From: Lachnospiraceae bacterium
GTDB taxonomy: Bacteria; Bacillota; Clostridia; Lachnospirales; Lachnospiraceae
Direction of reading: 5' to 3'
DNA: 64,000 nt
Assembly: GCA_017626095.1 (NCBI GenBank)
Contig: JAGAJL010000012.1
Coordinates: forward strand, 1-64,000
Positions 17,631 to 25,754 of this stretch are shown in pieces; position 1 is the first letter of the stretch, and every line of letters begins with the position of its first letter. Made by a program: the position numbers and the translations under genes. The notes beneath the pieces are model-generated. The model was not told the DNA's origin, ran no database searches, and was given only the letters and a program-made list of their open reading frames with translations.

Positions 17631-17659
17631 TTGCTTTTTTAATATGAATTGTGTATACT
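17631..17659 (+). promoter_or_regulatory. Promoter of tRNA-Gln
   Basis: TTGCTT (17631-17636), a 17-base spacer and TATACT (17654-17659). The tRNA starts 13 bases after the -10 box, so transcription begins almost at the mature 5' end. Confidence 0.75.
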
Positions 17660-17671
17660 AACAAATGTTGA

Positions 17672-17744
17672 AGCGCTATCGCCAAACGGTAAGGCAACGG
17701 ACTCTGACTCCGTCATTTTCCAGGTTCGAATCCTGGTAGCGCTG
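17672..17744 (+). tRNA. tRNA-Gln (CUG)
   Basis: The gene folds as a cloverleaf of 73 bases. The acceptor AGCGCTA pairs with TAGCGCT, followed by discriminator G at 17744. The D-arm is GCC/GGC, and the anticodon arm ACGGA/TCCGT has loop CTCTGAC, giving anticodon CTG (reads CAG). The T-arm is CCAGG/CCTGG with loop TTCGAAT. CCA is not encoded. It has its own promoter and terminator and is a single tRNA, not part of a cluster. It lies behind the glutamine synthetase gene, possibly by chance. Confidence 0.96.
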
Positions 17745-17747
17745 CTG

Positions 17748-17777
17748 AAACCATCTATCTATGATAGATGGTTTTTT
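17748..17777 (+). terminator. tRNA-Gln terminator
   Basis: CCATCTATC (17751-17759) pairs with GATAGATGG (17763-17771) and is followed by six T, directly behind the tRNA. Confidence 0.9.
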
Positions 17778-17827
17778 AAAATCAATATAAACATATAGAT
17801 AAAACGATGTATTTCGGAAGCTACAAA

Positions 17828-17868
17828 AGAACTTTAAGCGCTAAATAGAGCGGTAAAGTTCTTTTTTT
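17828..17868 (+). terminator. Orphan terminator hairpin before the maltodextrin operon
   Basis: AGAACTTTA (17828-17836) pairs with TAAAGTTCT (17854-17862), with an inner CGCT/AGCG helix and a run of seven T. No gene lies between it and the tRNA terminator. It may be a back-up terminator, or the end of a very short RNA starting after 17780. Confidence 0.75.
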
Positions 17869-17931
17869 GTGCGATATGTACAAAATGATAAGCATGCTAT
17901 CGTGTTTTCTGACGAAAATGATATTTAGGTA

Positions 17932-17960
17932 TTGCATAATGAAAAAAAGCGTGATAGATT
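17932..17960 (+). promoter_or_regulatory. Maltodextrin operon promoter
   Basis: TTGCAT (17932-17937), a 17-base spacer and TAGATT (17955-17960). Three LacI-type operator copies start 9 bases downstream, so a bound repressor would block initiation or early elongation. Confidence 0.7.
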
Positions 17961-17968
17961 TAATTTAC

Positions 17969-18025
17969 GGAAACGTTACCAACCGTATAAAACGCTAAGG
18001 TGACGTTACCAATGGGAACGTTACC
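17969..18025 (+). promoter_or_regulatory. Three LacI-family operators for the maltodextrin operon
   Basis: Three copies of a near-palindrome GG(T/A)AACGTTACC with the central CG typical of LacI-family sites lie at 17969-17980, 17999-18010 and 18014-18025. Centre-to-centre spacings are 30 and 15 bases. The regulator encoded at 22806 inside the same operon is the natural candidate to bind them. The sites are seen directly; the regulator match is an inference. Confidence 0.8.
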
Positions 18026-18071
18026 AAGAGCAGCAAAAAAATTTTTCAATTAAGAAAAGAGAGGGAAAAAC

Positions 18072-19430
18072 ATGAAAAAGAAACTGATTAGCGCATTATT
18101 ATGCGTGAGCATGGTAGCAGCAACACTTGTTGGTTGCGGAAACACATCTGATCAAGGATCAACAACAGAAACAACAGAAACAACAGAAACAACAGAAGCT
18201 ACTGATGGTGGCGAAGAAGTTGCAGCACCTTCTGCTGAAGGCGGTTCTGTATACTGGTTAAACTTCAAACCTGAAGCAGACGAAGCATTACAGCAGATCG
18301 CAGCAGATTACACAGCTGAAACAGGAGTTGAAGTAAAAGTTGTAACTGCAGCATCCGGTAACTACGAATCAACCTTAACAGCAGAAATGGACAAATCCAA
18401 TGCACCTACATTATTCGTTGTTGGTAACCAGGCAGCTGTTAAAACATGGGGCAAATATTGCTTAGACTTAAAAGGAACAGACGTTTACAACGAATTAACA
18501 ACTGATGACTTCACATTATATGATGCAGACGGAAAAGCTTGCTCAATCGGTTACTGCTATGAAAGTTTTGGTATCATTACCAATACAAAACTTTTAGGAG
18601 AAGCTGGTTACTCATTAGATGACATCACAGATTTCGACTCGTTAAAAGCAGTTGCTGATGATATTCATGCACGTGCTGATGAACTCGGATTTGATGCATT
18701 TACATCATCAGGTATGGATGACTCATCTTCTTGGAGATTTTCAGGTCACTTAGCAAACATGCCTTTATACTATGAAGCAAAAGAAGACAACTGGACAGAA
18801 TGTCCTGCAGAAATCAAAGGAACATACCTTGATTTATACAAAAACATCTGGGATCTTTACATCACAGACTCAGCTGTAGATCCTGCTACATTAGCAACAG
18901 GCGGTTATGATGCAGAAGCTGAATTCAAAGATGGTAAAGCAGTATTCTTCCAGAATGGTACATGGGAATACGGCGCATTGAGCGAATCTTGGGCTGATGA
19001 AGACTTAGCAATGATCCCGATTTACTGTGGCGCTGAAGGCGAAGAAAACGCAGCTCTTTGCTCTGGTACAGAAAACTGCTGGGCAGTTAACGTAAACGCC
19101 TCAGAAGCAGATCAGAAAGCAACACTTGATTTCATGTACTGGTTAGTAACATCTGAAAAAGGTACACAGATGATGATGGAACAGTTCGGTGAAATCCCTT
19201 ACAAGAACGCAGCTGAAAACTCAAATGTATTCTTCCAGTATGCAGCTAAATACATCGAAGAAGGTAAATACACTGTTGAGTGGACATTCAACTACACTCC
19301 TAACGTAAATGACTGGAGAGCAGGTTTAGTAGCAGCTATGAACCAGTACGATGCAGGTGGATCTTGGGACAATGTTGTAACAGCATTCACAGCAGGATGG
19401 GCTCAGCAGTACAAAGCAGCTAACGAATAA
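18072..19430 (+). CDS. malE: ABC transporter maltodextrin-binding lipoprotein
   Basis: This is an extracytoplasmic solute-binding protein of the family 1 (carbohydrate) type, anchored by lipidation. The signal peptide ends in the lipobox LVGC with Cys22. It is followed by a Thr/Glu linker (TTETTETTETTEAT, encoded by near-perfect 9-base repeats at about 18158-18200) and then the two-lobe binding domain of about 410 residues. Aromatic residues (many Trp and Tyr) fit sugar stacking. Two permease genes and cytoplasmic maltodextrin enzymes follow, so maltose/maltodextrin is the likely ligand. No ATPase gene is in the operon; a shared MsmK-type ATPase elsewhere is presumably used. The RBS GAGAGGG precedes ATG 18072. 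Confidence 0.9.
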   Translation: MKKKLISALLCVSMVAATLVGCGNTSDQGSTTETTETTETTEATDGGEEVAAPSAEGGSVYWLNFKPEADEALQQIAADYTAETGVEVKVVTAASGNYESTLTAEMDKSNAPTLFVVGNQAAVKTWGKYCLDLKGTDVYNELTTDDFTLYDADGKACSIGYCYESFGIITNTKLLGEAGYSLDDITDFDSLKAVADDIHARADELGFDAFTSSGMDDSSSWRFSGHLANMPLYYEAKEDNWTECPAEIKGTYLDLYKNIWDLYITDSAVDPATLATGGYDAEAEFKDGKAVFFQNGTWEYGALSESWADEDLAMIPIYCGAEGEENAALCSGTENCWAVNVNASEADQKATLDFMYWLVTSEKGTQMMMEQFGEIPYKNAAENSNVFFQYAAKYIEEGKYTVEWTFNYTPNVNDWRAGLVAAMNQYDAGGSWDNVVTAFTAGWAQQYKAANE

Positions 19431-19456
19431 AAAGAAAGTAACACATAAACAATTAT

Positions 19457-19485
19457 GGGGGCGAGAAACTGCTCGCCCCTTTTTT
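19457..19485 (+). terminator. Intra-operon terminator between malE and malF
   Basis: GGGGCGAG (19458-19465) pairs with CTCGCCCC (19472-19479), followed by six T. Placed between the binding-protein and permease genes, it probably lets only part of transcription continue. This gives the usual excess of binding protein over membrane components. Confidence 0.9.
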
Positions 19486-19512
19486 AAAATAAGGGTTTAC
19501 GGGTATGGAAAT

Positions 19513-20430
19513 ATGAAAATGAAAAAAAATCAAAGTAGCAATACGAATTCAACTATGATTACGCGTCCGATTGCTCGCTTTTTTCCGGTATTTTTATTAC
19601 CGATCACAATTGCTTTTTTAATCGGATTTGTGTATCCCTTTATCAAAGGTTTATATTTATCATTTTGTTCATTTACCACAACCAGTGACGCAGAATTCAT
19701 CGGCATTGGTAACTACATAAAAGCATTCCATGATGCAACATTTGTTCATGCGTTTGGCTTTACTTCATTGTATACGGTTGTTTCTTTGGCGTTGGTCAAT
19801 GTATTGGCATTCTTCCTTGCATTTCTTTTGACACAGGGAATTAAAGGAACCAACATCTTCCGTACGGTTTTTTTCATGCCGAACTTAATCGGTGGTATTG
19901 TACTGGGTTACATTTGGAGTATGATTTTTGACGGTATTTTAAGCCGTTATGGTACCAGCATCCTGTTGGAAACCAAATATGGTTTCTGGGGCTTGATCAT
20001 TTTGATGTGCTGGCAGCAGATTGGTTATATGATGATTATCTATATAGCCGGTATTCAATCTATCCCTGAGGATATGATGGAAGCAGCCCGTATCGACGGT
20101 GCAAGTAAAATGCAGACATTGTTTCGGGTAACACTCCCGAACTTAATGCCTTCTGTAACCATCTGTTTATTCTTATCTTTGACAAACGGCTTTAAGTTGT
20201 TTGACCAGAACTTAGCTTTGACAGGCGGTCAGCCTTTCAACTGGCAGGCAGATGGAACTGTTGTAAAGACAACAGAAATGTTAGCGCTTAACATCTTTAA
20301 TACATTCTACGGACAGTCCTCTACAGCAAGAGGTGTAGCTCAGGCAAAAGCGGTATTGTTCTTTGTTCTGGTTGCAGCAATCTCTTTGATCCAGTTGTCC
20401 GCTACCAAAAATAAGGAGGTGCAGCAATAA
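19513..20430 (+). CDS. malF: Maltodextrin ABC transporter permease, MalF-like
   Basis: The protein has 305 residues with six predicted membrane helices. The cytoplasmic EAA loop that contacts the ATPase is EDMMEAARIDGASKMQTLFRVTLPNLMPS, near residues 190-218. It lacks the large periplasmic insertion of E. coli MalF, as usual in Gram-positives. A polar N-terminus of about 25 residues precedes the first helix. The next gene begins on the last base of its stop codon, indicating tight translational coupling to malG. Confidence 0.9.
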   Translation: MKMKKNQSSNTNSTMITRPIARFFPVFLLPITIAFLIGFVYPFIKGLYLSFCSFTTTSDAEFIGIGNYIKAFHDATFVHAFGFTSLYTVVSLALVNVLAFFLAFLLTQGIKGTNIFRTVFFMPNLIGGIVLGYIWSMIFDGILSRYGTSILLETKYGFWGLIILMCWQQIGYMMIIYIAGIQSIPEDMMEAARIDGASKMQTLFRVTLPNLMPSVTICLFLSLTNGFKLFDQNLALTGGQPFNWQADGTVVKTTEMLALNIFNTFYGQSSTARGVAQAKAVLFFVLVAAISLIQLSATKNKEVQQ

Positions 20431-21281
20431 TGAAAAGTAAGAAAAAAACAAAAGCCGGTCTTCTCTCCGGTATGATCGTACTGATTATTTGTGCAGTTGT
20501 ATGGGTTTTACCGATTTTACTGGTATTCATGAACTCATTCAAACAAAACACCTTCGTAAAAACAGATACTTTCGGTTTGCCCGCGGGTGAAAGTGCCGCA
20601 GGACTTGCAAACTATATTAAAGGTGTGACATTTGGCGATTATCCTTTTGGAAAATCTGTAACATACAGTGTTACCATAACAATTTTATCTACCATTTTAA
20701 TTTTGTTATTTGCCTCTATGGCGGCATGGTACATTGTACGTGTTAATAATAAATTCTGCAAAATCATGTATTATGTTTTTGTATTCTCCATGGTAGTTCC
20801 TTTTCAGATGGTAATGTTTACGTTAGCCAAAACAGCAGATACCCTGAAATTGAATACCCCCTTTACAATCCCTATCATTTATCTGGGCTTCGGTGCCGGA
20901 TTGGCTGTGTTCATGTTCACAGGATTTATTAAGGGATTACCATTGGAAATAGAAGAAGCAGCTGCAATCGACGGATGCAATCCGCTTGCGACTTTCTTCA
21001 TGGTTGTCCTTCCGATGTTAAAACCCACTATGATTTCCGTTGGTATTTTGGAAATCATGTGGATCTGGAATGACTACCTTTTACCTTATCTGGTATTGGA
21101 TCGTACGGAATATATGACTATTCCAATCCATATCCAGTATTTACAGGGAAGTTACGGTACGGTAGATTTAGGTGCTATCATGGCTCTGATCACATTAAGT
21201 ATCATTCCTGTTATCATTTTCTACCTCACATGCCAGAAATACATTATCAAGGGTGTGGCAGCAGGTGCTGTAAAAGGTTAA
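20430..21281 (+). CDS. malG: Maltodextrin ABC transporter permease, MalG-like
   Basis: The protein has 283 residues and six predicted membrane helices. The EAA motif is LEIEEAAAIDGCNPLATFFMVVLPMLKP near residues 172-199. The start ATG overlaps the malF stop by one base, and AAGGAGG lies within the end of malF. Together with MalE and MalF it forms the importer; the energising ATPase is not encoded here. The C-terminus KGVAAGAVKG is typical of this family. Confidence 0.91.
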   Translation: MKSKKKTKAGLLSGMIVLIICAVVWVLPILLVFMNSFKQNTFVKTDTFGLPAGESAAGLANYIKGVTFGDYPFGKSVTYSVTITILSTILILLFASMAAWYIVRVNNKFCKIMYYVFVFSMVVPFQMVMFTLAKTADTLKLNTPFTIPIIYLGFGAGLAVFMFTGFIKGLPLEIEEAAAIDGCNPLATFFMVVLPMLKPTMISVGILEIMWIWNDYLLPYLVLDRTEYMTIPIHIQYLQGSYGTVDLGAIMALITLSIIPVIIFYLTCQKYIIKGVAAGAVKG

Positions 21282-21310
21282 TACGATATAGATTGTGAGA
21301 AATAAGTGTT

Positions 21311-22801
21311 ATGCGAAAAAGTGGTGTATTGCTTCCAATTTTCAGTCTTCCAAGTAAATATGGTATTGGATGTTTTTCCGAGGAGGCATATCAATTTATT
21401 GACTTTTTGGCGAGTGCTCGACAGACCTATTGGCAAATTTTGCCAATAGGTCCTACGAGTTACGGAGATTCACCGTATCAGTCATTCTCTACCTTTGCAG
21501 GGAACCCTTATTTTATCTGCTTAGAAGGCCTTATTAAAGAAGGCCTTCTGAGTGCAGGGGAATGTGATGAAGTTGATTTTGGAACGGATGACAATTATAT
21601 TGATTATGACATTATGTATCGAAATCGCTTTTCGTTGTTAAAGGTAGCTTATTATAGAGCAGATTTATCTAAAAATAAGGCTTACAAACAATTTTTGCAG
21701 GATAATGCGTTTTGGCTTGATGATTATGCATTATACATGAGTGTAAAAAACAAATTTCATGATGTAAGCTTTGATCAATGGGACGAGGATATCCGTATGA
21801 GACGTCCCGAAGCAATTGCCGCATATGAATCTGAATTATCGGATGAAATCGGCTTTTACAAATTTTTGCAATTTAAGTTCATGGAACAATGGACGAAGCT
21901 AAAAAAATACGCTAACAGTAAGGGAATTAAGATTATCGGAGATATTCCGATTTATGTATCTTACGACAGCTCAGATGCATGGGCTAATCCCGAACTTTTT
22001 GACCTGGATGAAGAAAAAAATCCGATTTCGGTTGCCGGTTGTCCACCGGATGGATTTTCTGCAGACGGACAATTATGGGGAAATCCCATTTATCGCTGGG
22101 ACTATCATGAAAGTACAGGATTTGCATGGTGGAAACAGCGTATGCAGAAGTGCAAAGAACTTTATGATGTGATCCGTATTGATCATTTTCGTGGCTTTGA
22201 TGAATTTTATTCCATACCAGCAGGTGCCAAAACAGCGCAGAAGGGCAAGTGGAAACAAGGACCGGGCATGAAATTATTTAATGCCTTAAAAGAGACACTT
22301 TCCGGTGTTAAAATTATTGCGGAAGATCTGGGCTTTATGACGGATACCGTACGCAAGTTAGTACTAGATACCGGTTTCCCGAATATGAAGGTTTTGGAAT
22401 TTGCATTTGATGAAAGAGATTCCGGAAACAGAAACGAATATCTTCCTCATAATTACGTTCACAATTCGGTTGTATATACAGGTACCCATGACAATGAGAC
22501 TGTTGTGGGTTGGCTTGGTGAAATCACAAAAGCAGAATACGAGATGGTAAAATCTTATGTGGATTACTATGGCGATGATGATGCAGAGCTTGCTGATAAA
22601 ATGATTCGCTTAGCGCACAGTTCGGTTGCAGACACTTGTATTATTCCGTTCCAGGATTATCTTCACCTTGATAATTCTGCCAGAATCAACAAACCGTCTA
22701 CACTCGGTGGAAACTGGGTATGGCGGATGAATGCCGAAGATATGAATGCAGATCTTGCAGAACAAATCGGCCAGTTGACCGAATTATACGGACGAGGATA
22801 A
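21311..22801 (+). CDS. malQ: 4-alpha-glucanotransferase (amylomaltase)
   Basis: MalQ (GH77) transfers glucan segments between maltodextrins and releases glucose, working with the phosphorylase downstream. Catalytic residues are visible: nucleophile Asp291 in IRIDHFRGF, acid/base Glu338 in IAEDLG and Asp394 in GTHDNE. The 496 residues fit the short Firmicutes form. Two strong palindromes lie in the first 80 codons, at 21424-21452 (14-bp arms) and 21523-21549 (10-bp arms). The first overlaps the conserved WQILPIGPT segment. It follows malG by 29 bp and the regulator gene follows by 4 bp. Confidence 0.94.
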   Translation: MRKSGVLLPIFSLPSKYGIGCFSEEAYQFIDFLASARQTYWQILPIGPTSYGDSPYQSFSTFAGNPYFICLEGLIKEGLLSAGECDEVDFGTDDNYIDYDIMYRNRFSLLKVAYYRADLSKNKAYKQFLQDNAFWLDDYALYMSVKNKFHDVSFDQWDEDIRMRRPEAIAAYESELSDEIGFYKFLQFKFMEQWTKLKKYANSKGIKIIGDIPIYVSYDSSDAWANPELFDLDEEKNPISVAGCPPDGFSADGQLWGNPIYRWDYHESTGFAWWKQRMQKCKELYDVIRIDHFRGFDEFYSIPAGAKTAQKGKWKQGPGMKLFNALKETLSGVKIIAEDLGFMTDTVRKLVLDTGFPNMKVLEFAFDERDSGNRNEYLPHNYVHNSVVYTGTHDNETVVGWLGEITKAEYEMVKSYVDYYGDDDAELADKMIRLAHSSVADTCIIPFQDYLHLDNSARINKPSTLGGNWVWRMNAEDMNADLAEQIGQLTELYGRG

Positions 22802-22805
22802 AACA

Positions 22806-23834
22806 ATGGCTAATCTGACAATTAAGGATATCGCAAAATTATGTGGCGTTGGAACCAGTACCGTATCACGTGCAATGAACGATGACCCGGGAATTAATTC
22901 GGAGACAAAAGAGCGAATTCTCAAAGTGGTGAAGGAATTTCACTATGTTCCCAACAACAGTGCCAGAAATTTGAAGGTAAGTGAGACTAATACAGTAGGT
23001 GTGTTGGTCAAGGGACGTAATAATAGTTTCTTTCAGGGAATGTATACCTTTATTGAACAGGAACTGCAAAAAATTGGTTACGACTTTATTTTAAAGGAAA
23101 TATCCTACGATGATAATAATACCATGCAGGCTGTCGAAATGGTAAAAGAGCAGCGATTAAAGGGAATGATTTTCCTAGGTGGTATGATTGAGGATTTGGA
23201 TAAAATACGTCAGCATATAGATATTCCTTATGTATTTTGTACGGTTGCTGTGGATTACAATGCCACAGATTGTAATCTGGTTGCGATTGATGATGAAAAA
23301 GAAAGTTATCGAATCGTTGACTATCTGATTAAAAATGGACACAGAAAGATTGCAATCATTGCTGGACAAAAAGGTGATTTTGCAGTCGGAAGGCTGCGCT
23401 TAAAAGGCTATAAGCTGGCGCTTGAAGCCAATGGGATTGAGTATAATCCCGGACTTGTAGCTTATCAAAGAGATGATTTACCTGATTACAGCTCTGCAAA
23501 TGGCTATGCTGTCATGAAAGATTTGCTGGCATCGGGAGAAGAATTTACGGCAGTATTTGCCGTATCGGATTTGACAGCATTTGGTGCATATAAAGCTATT
23601 TATGATGCTGGCAAAAAAATTCCGGATGACTATTCCGTTGTGGGATTTGACGGAATTGAGATGACGAAATATATGTATCCTGCATTGACATCAGTCAGAC
23701 AGCCTGTTGAGGAAATGATTATGTGTGCGGTGGAACTCCTGGCAAAAGCAATCAACGGAGAAGATACCGGTCGTCAGATCTTTTTTGCAGGTGAACTGCT
23801 GGAGCAGGATTCAGTCAAAGATATCACGCACTGA
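22806..23834 (+). CDS. LacI-family transcriptional regulator of maltodextrin use
   Basis: The protein has 342 residues. The N-terminal helix-turn-helix LTIKDIAKLCGVGTSTVSRAMNDDPGINSETKERIL and hinge helix VPNNSARNLK (residues 1-60) are followed by a periplasmic-binding-protein-like sensor domain. That domain includes TAVFAVSDLTAFGAYKAI and DYSVVGFDGIEM. It is the likely repressor acting on the three operators at 17969-18025 and so would be autoregulated. The inducer is presumably a maltodextrin or derivative. It could be called MalR, but that name covers several distinct proteins, so no symbol is given. Confidence 0.92.
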   Translation: MANLTIKDIAKLCGVGTSTVSRAMNDDPGINSETKERILKVVKEFHYVPNNSARNLKVSETNTVGVLVKGRNNSFFQGMYTFIEQELQKIGYDFILKEISYDDNNTMQAVEMVKEQRLKGMIFLGGMIEDLDKIRQHIDIPYVFCTVAVDYNATDCNLVAIDDEKESYRIVDYLIKNGHRKIAIIAGQKGDFAVGRLRLKGYKLALEANGIEYNPGLVAYQRDDLPDYSSANGYAVMKDLLASGEEFTAVFAVSDLTAFGAYKAIYDAGKKIPDDYSVVGFDGIEMTKYMYPALTSVRQPVEEMIMCAVELLAKAINGEDTGRQIFFAGELLEQDSVKDITH

Positions 23835-23860
23835 TGTTTTTGTATTTGAAGGAGTAATCT

Positions 23861-25627
23861 ATGGATTTTAATGCTGTTTATCATGAAGCGAATGATAATT
23901 ATTGCTATCCATTTAATAATGACGAATTAATCATTAATATAAAGACCGGCTATGATATCAAGTCGGTCAATATTATTATCGGGGATCCTTTTGCAAATGG
24001 TATTTTAGGTGGCGGAGAAGGATGGGAAGGTGAAAGCGAACCGGTTGTGTTTAAGAAACGCCTGAAAAACCAACTCTGGTGGACGACCACTGTAAAGCCG
24101 GAGTATAAACGACTGAAATACTATTTTGAACTGATTACCGATGATGAAAAATGGTATTATTTTGAGGATGGCTTTTTAAGCGATGAGCAGAAGAATTTGG
24201 CAGGACGAAGCAGACAATGTTTTGTTTTTCCATGGATGAATCCATGTGATATTGCCACAACACCGGCATGGGTCAATGATACCGTATGGTATCAGATTTT
24301 TCCCGACAGATTCTGTAACGGGGATCATACCCTGGATCCGGAAAATGTATTGCCCTGGAGAAGTCATAAGGAACCGGTTTTAAATGAAGAATGTTTTGGC
24401 GGTGACTTACAGGGAATTATTACCAAGCTGGATTATTTGAAAGATCTTGGTATTACGGGAATCTACATGACTCCCATTAATGAATCGTATTCCAATCACA
24501 AATATGATACTGTGGATTATACCAAAATTGATCCTTTATTTGGTGATGAAACTGTATTTAAAGAGCTTGTGACAAGAGCTCACGAAAGAGGCGTCCGTGT
24601 GATGTTAGATGGTGTTTTCAATCATAGTGGATACTACTTTGCACCATGGCAGGATGTACTTTCAAAGGGACCTTCGTCTGAGTATTTTGACTGGTTTATG
24701 ATTAATACATGGCCGCTTTCCGAAGGTGGCGGACATGCTCAAAAAGGAGAGTATTATACCTTTGCCTTTTTTGATGATATGCCCAAGCTCAATACAAACA
24801 ATCCGGTTGTCCGTAAGTATTTTATCGATATCTGTGCAAAATGGGTTGAAGATTATGGTGTTGACGGAATTCGTTTGGATGTAGCTAATGAAGTGTCACA
24901 TCAATTTTGTAAAGAACTCCGGACAAGATTAAAAGCAATCAATCCCGATATTTATATTTTGGGTGAAATATGGCACAATGCGCTACCCTGGCTTCGGGGA
25001 GATGAGTTTGACGCAGTTATGAATTATCCCCTCGGAGAGAGTATCAAAGACTTCTGGATTGACAAGTCTCTGACCAACGAGGATTTTGAATATACGGTCA
25101 ATCGTTGCTATACGATGTATATGCAGCAGACTAATGATGTTCTTTTCAATTTGTTGGATTCGCATGATACCAAAAGACTTCGTTCGGATGTTAAGAGCCT
25201 GGATGCCTATTTCGCACAGTTAGCTGTGTTGTTTACCATGCCGGGAAGTCCCTGCATTTACTACGGAACAGAAATTGCAATGGAAGGCTCCTATGATCCT
25301 GACTGCAGACGTTGTATGCCCTGGGATGCGATTGAAAAAGGAGAGTATGCAGACCGGATTAACATTATCCGGGAATTAATTGATCTTCGAAAACAGGAAC
25401 CTCTTTTAAAAAGCAGAAATTTCCATTTCCCTAATGAATATGCAGATCATCCGCGTGTGATCCAATTTCAGAAGGTAGGATGGAGTGATAATTATATCGA
25501 GATTATCATTAACACTTCCGAAGAAGATGTGGAAATTGCACAAAAAGGCGAGGTTTTATTTGCAAGACATTATATTGATACTGCGTTATTATGTAATGGA
25601 ATTCTAATTCGAAGAATTAAAGAATAA
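23861..25627 (+). CDS. Cytoplasmic GH13 maltodextrin hydrolase (neopullulanase/cyclomaltodextrinase type)
   Basis: The protein has 588 residues without a signal peptide. An N-terminal beta domain like CBM34 (about residues 1-120) precedes the alpha-amylase barrel. GH13 motifs are VMLDGVFNHSG near 247, nucleophile Asp340 in GIRLDVANE, acid/base Glu369 in LGEIWH and Asp436 in LDSHDTKR. This domain layout is that of the GH13_20 group, which cuts short maltodextrins, cyclodextrins or pullulan inside the cell. Exact specificity cannot be read from sequence. It follows the regulator by 26 bp in the same operon, with GAAGGAG as RBS. Confidence 0.91.
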   Translation: MDFNAVYHEANDNYCYPFNNDELIINIKTGYDIKSVNIIIGDPFANGILGGGEGWEGESEPVVFKKRLKNQLWWTTTVKPEYKRLKYYFELITDDEKWYYFEDGFLSDEQKNLAGRSRQCFVFPWMNPCDIATTPAWVNDTVWYQIFPDRFCNGDHTLDPENVLPWRSHKEPVLNEECFGGDLQGIITKLDYLKDLGITGIYMTPINESYSNHKYDTVDYTKIDPLFGDETVFKELVTRAHERGVRVMLDGVFNHSGYYFAPWQDVLSKGPSSEYFDWFMINTWPLSEGGGHAQKGEYYTFAFFDDMPKLNTNNPVVRKYFIDICAKWVEDYGVDGIRLDVANEVSHQFCKELRTRLKAINPDIYILGEIWHNALPWLRGDEFDAVMNYPLGESIKDFWIDKSLTNEDFEYTVNRCYTMYMQQTNDVLFNLLDSHDTKRLRSDVKSLDAYFAQLAVLFTMPGSPCIYYGTEIAMEGSYDPDCRRCMPWDAIEKGEYADRINIIRELIDLRKQEPLLKSRNFHFPNEYADHPRVIQFQKVGWSDNYIEIIINTSEEDVEIAQKGEVLFARHYIDTALLCNGILIRRIKE

Positions 25628-25754
25628 TTCTAATTTGCTTTTGAAACTCAAATCAAACAATGATATTGATAAATAATATATTAAGATGAAAAGAAATATA
25701 GAAACAATATAAAAAATTTTAAGAAAGAAAAATATATTACATGGAGGAAATCTA

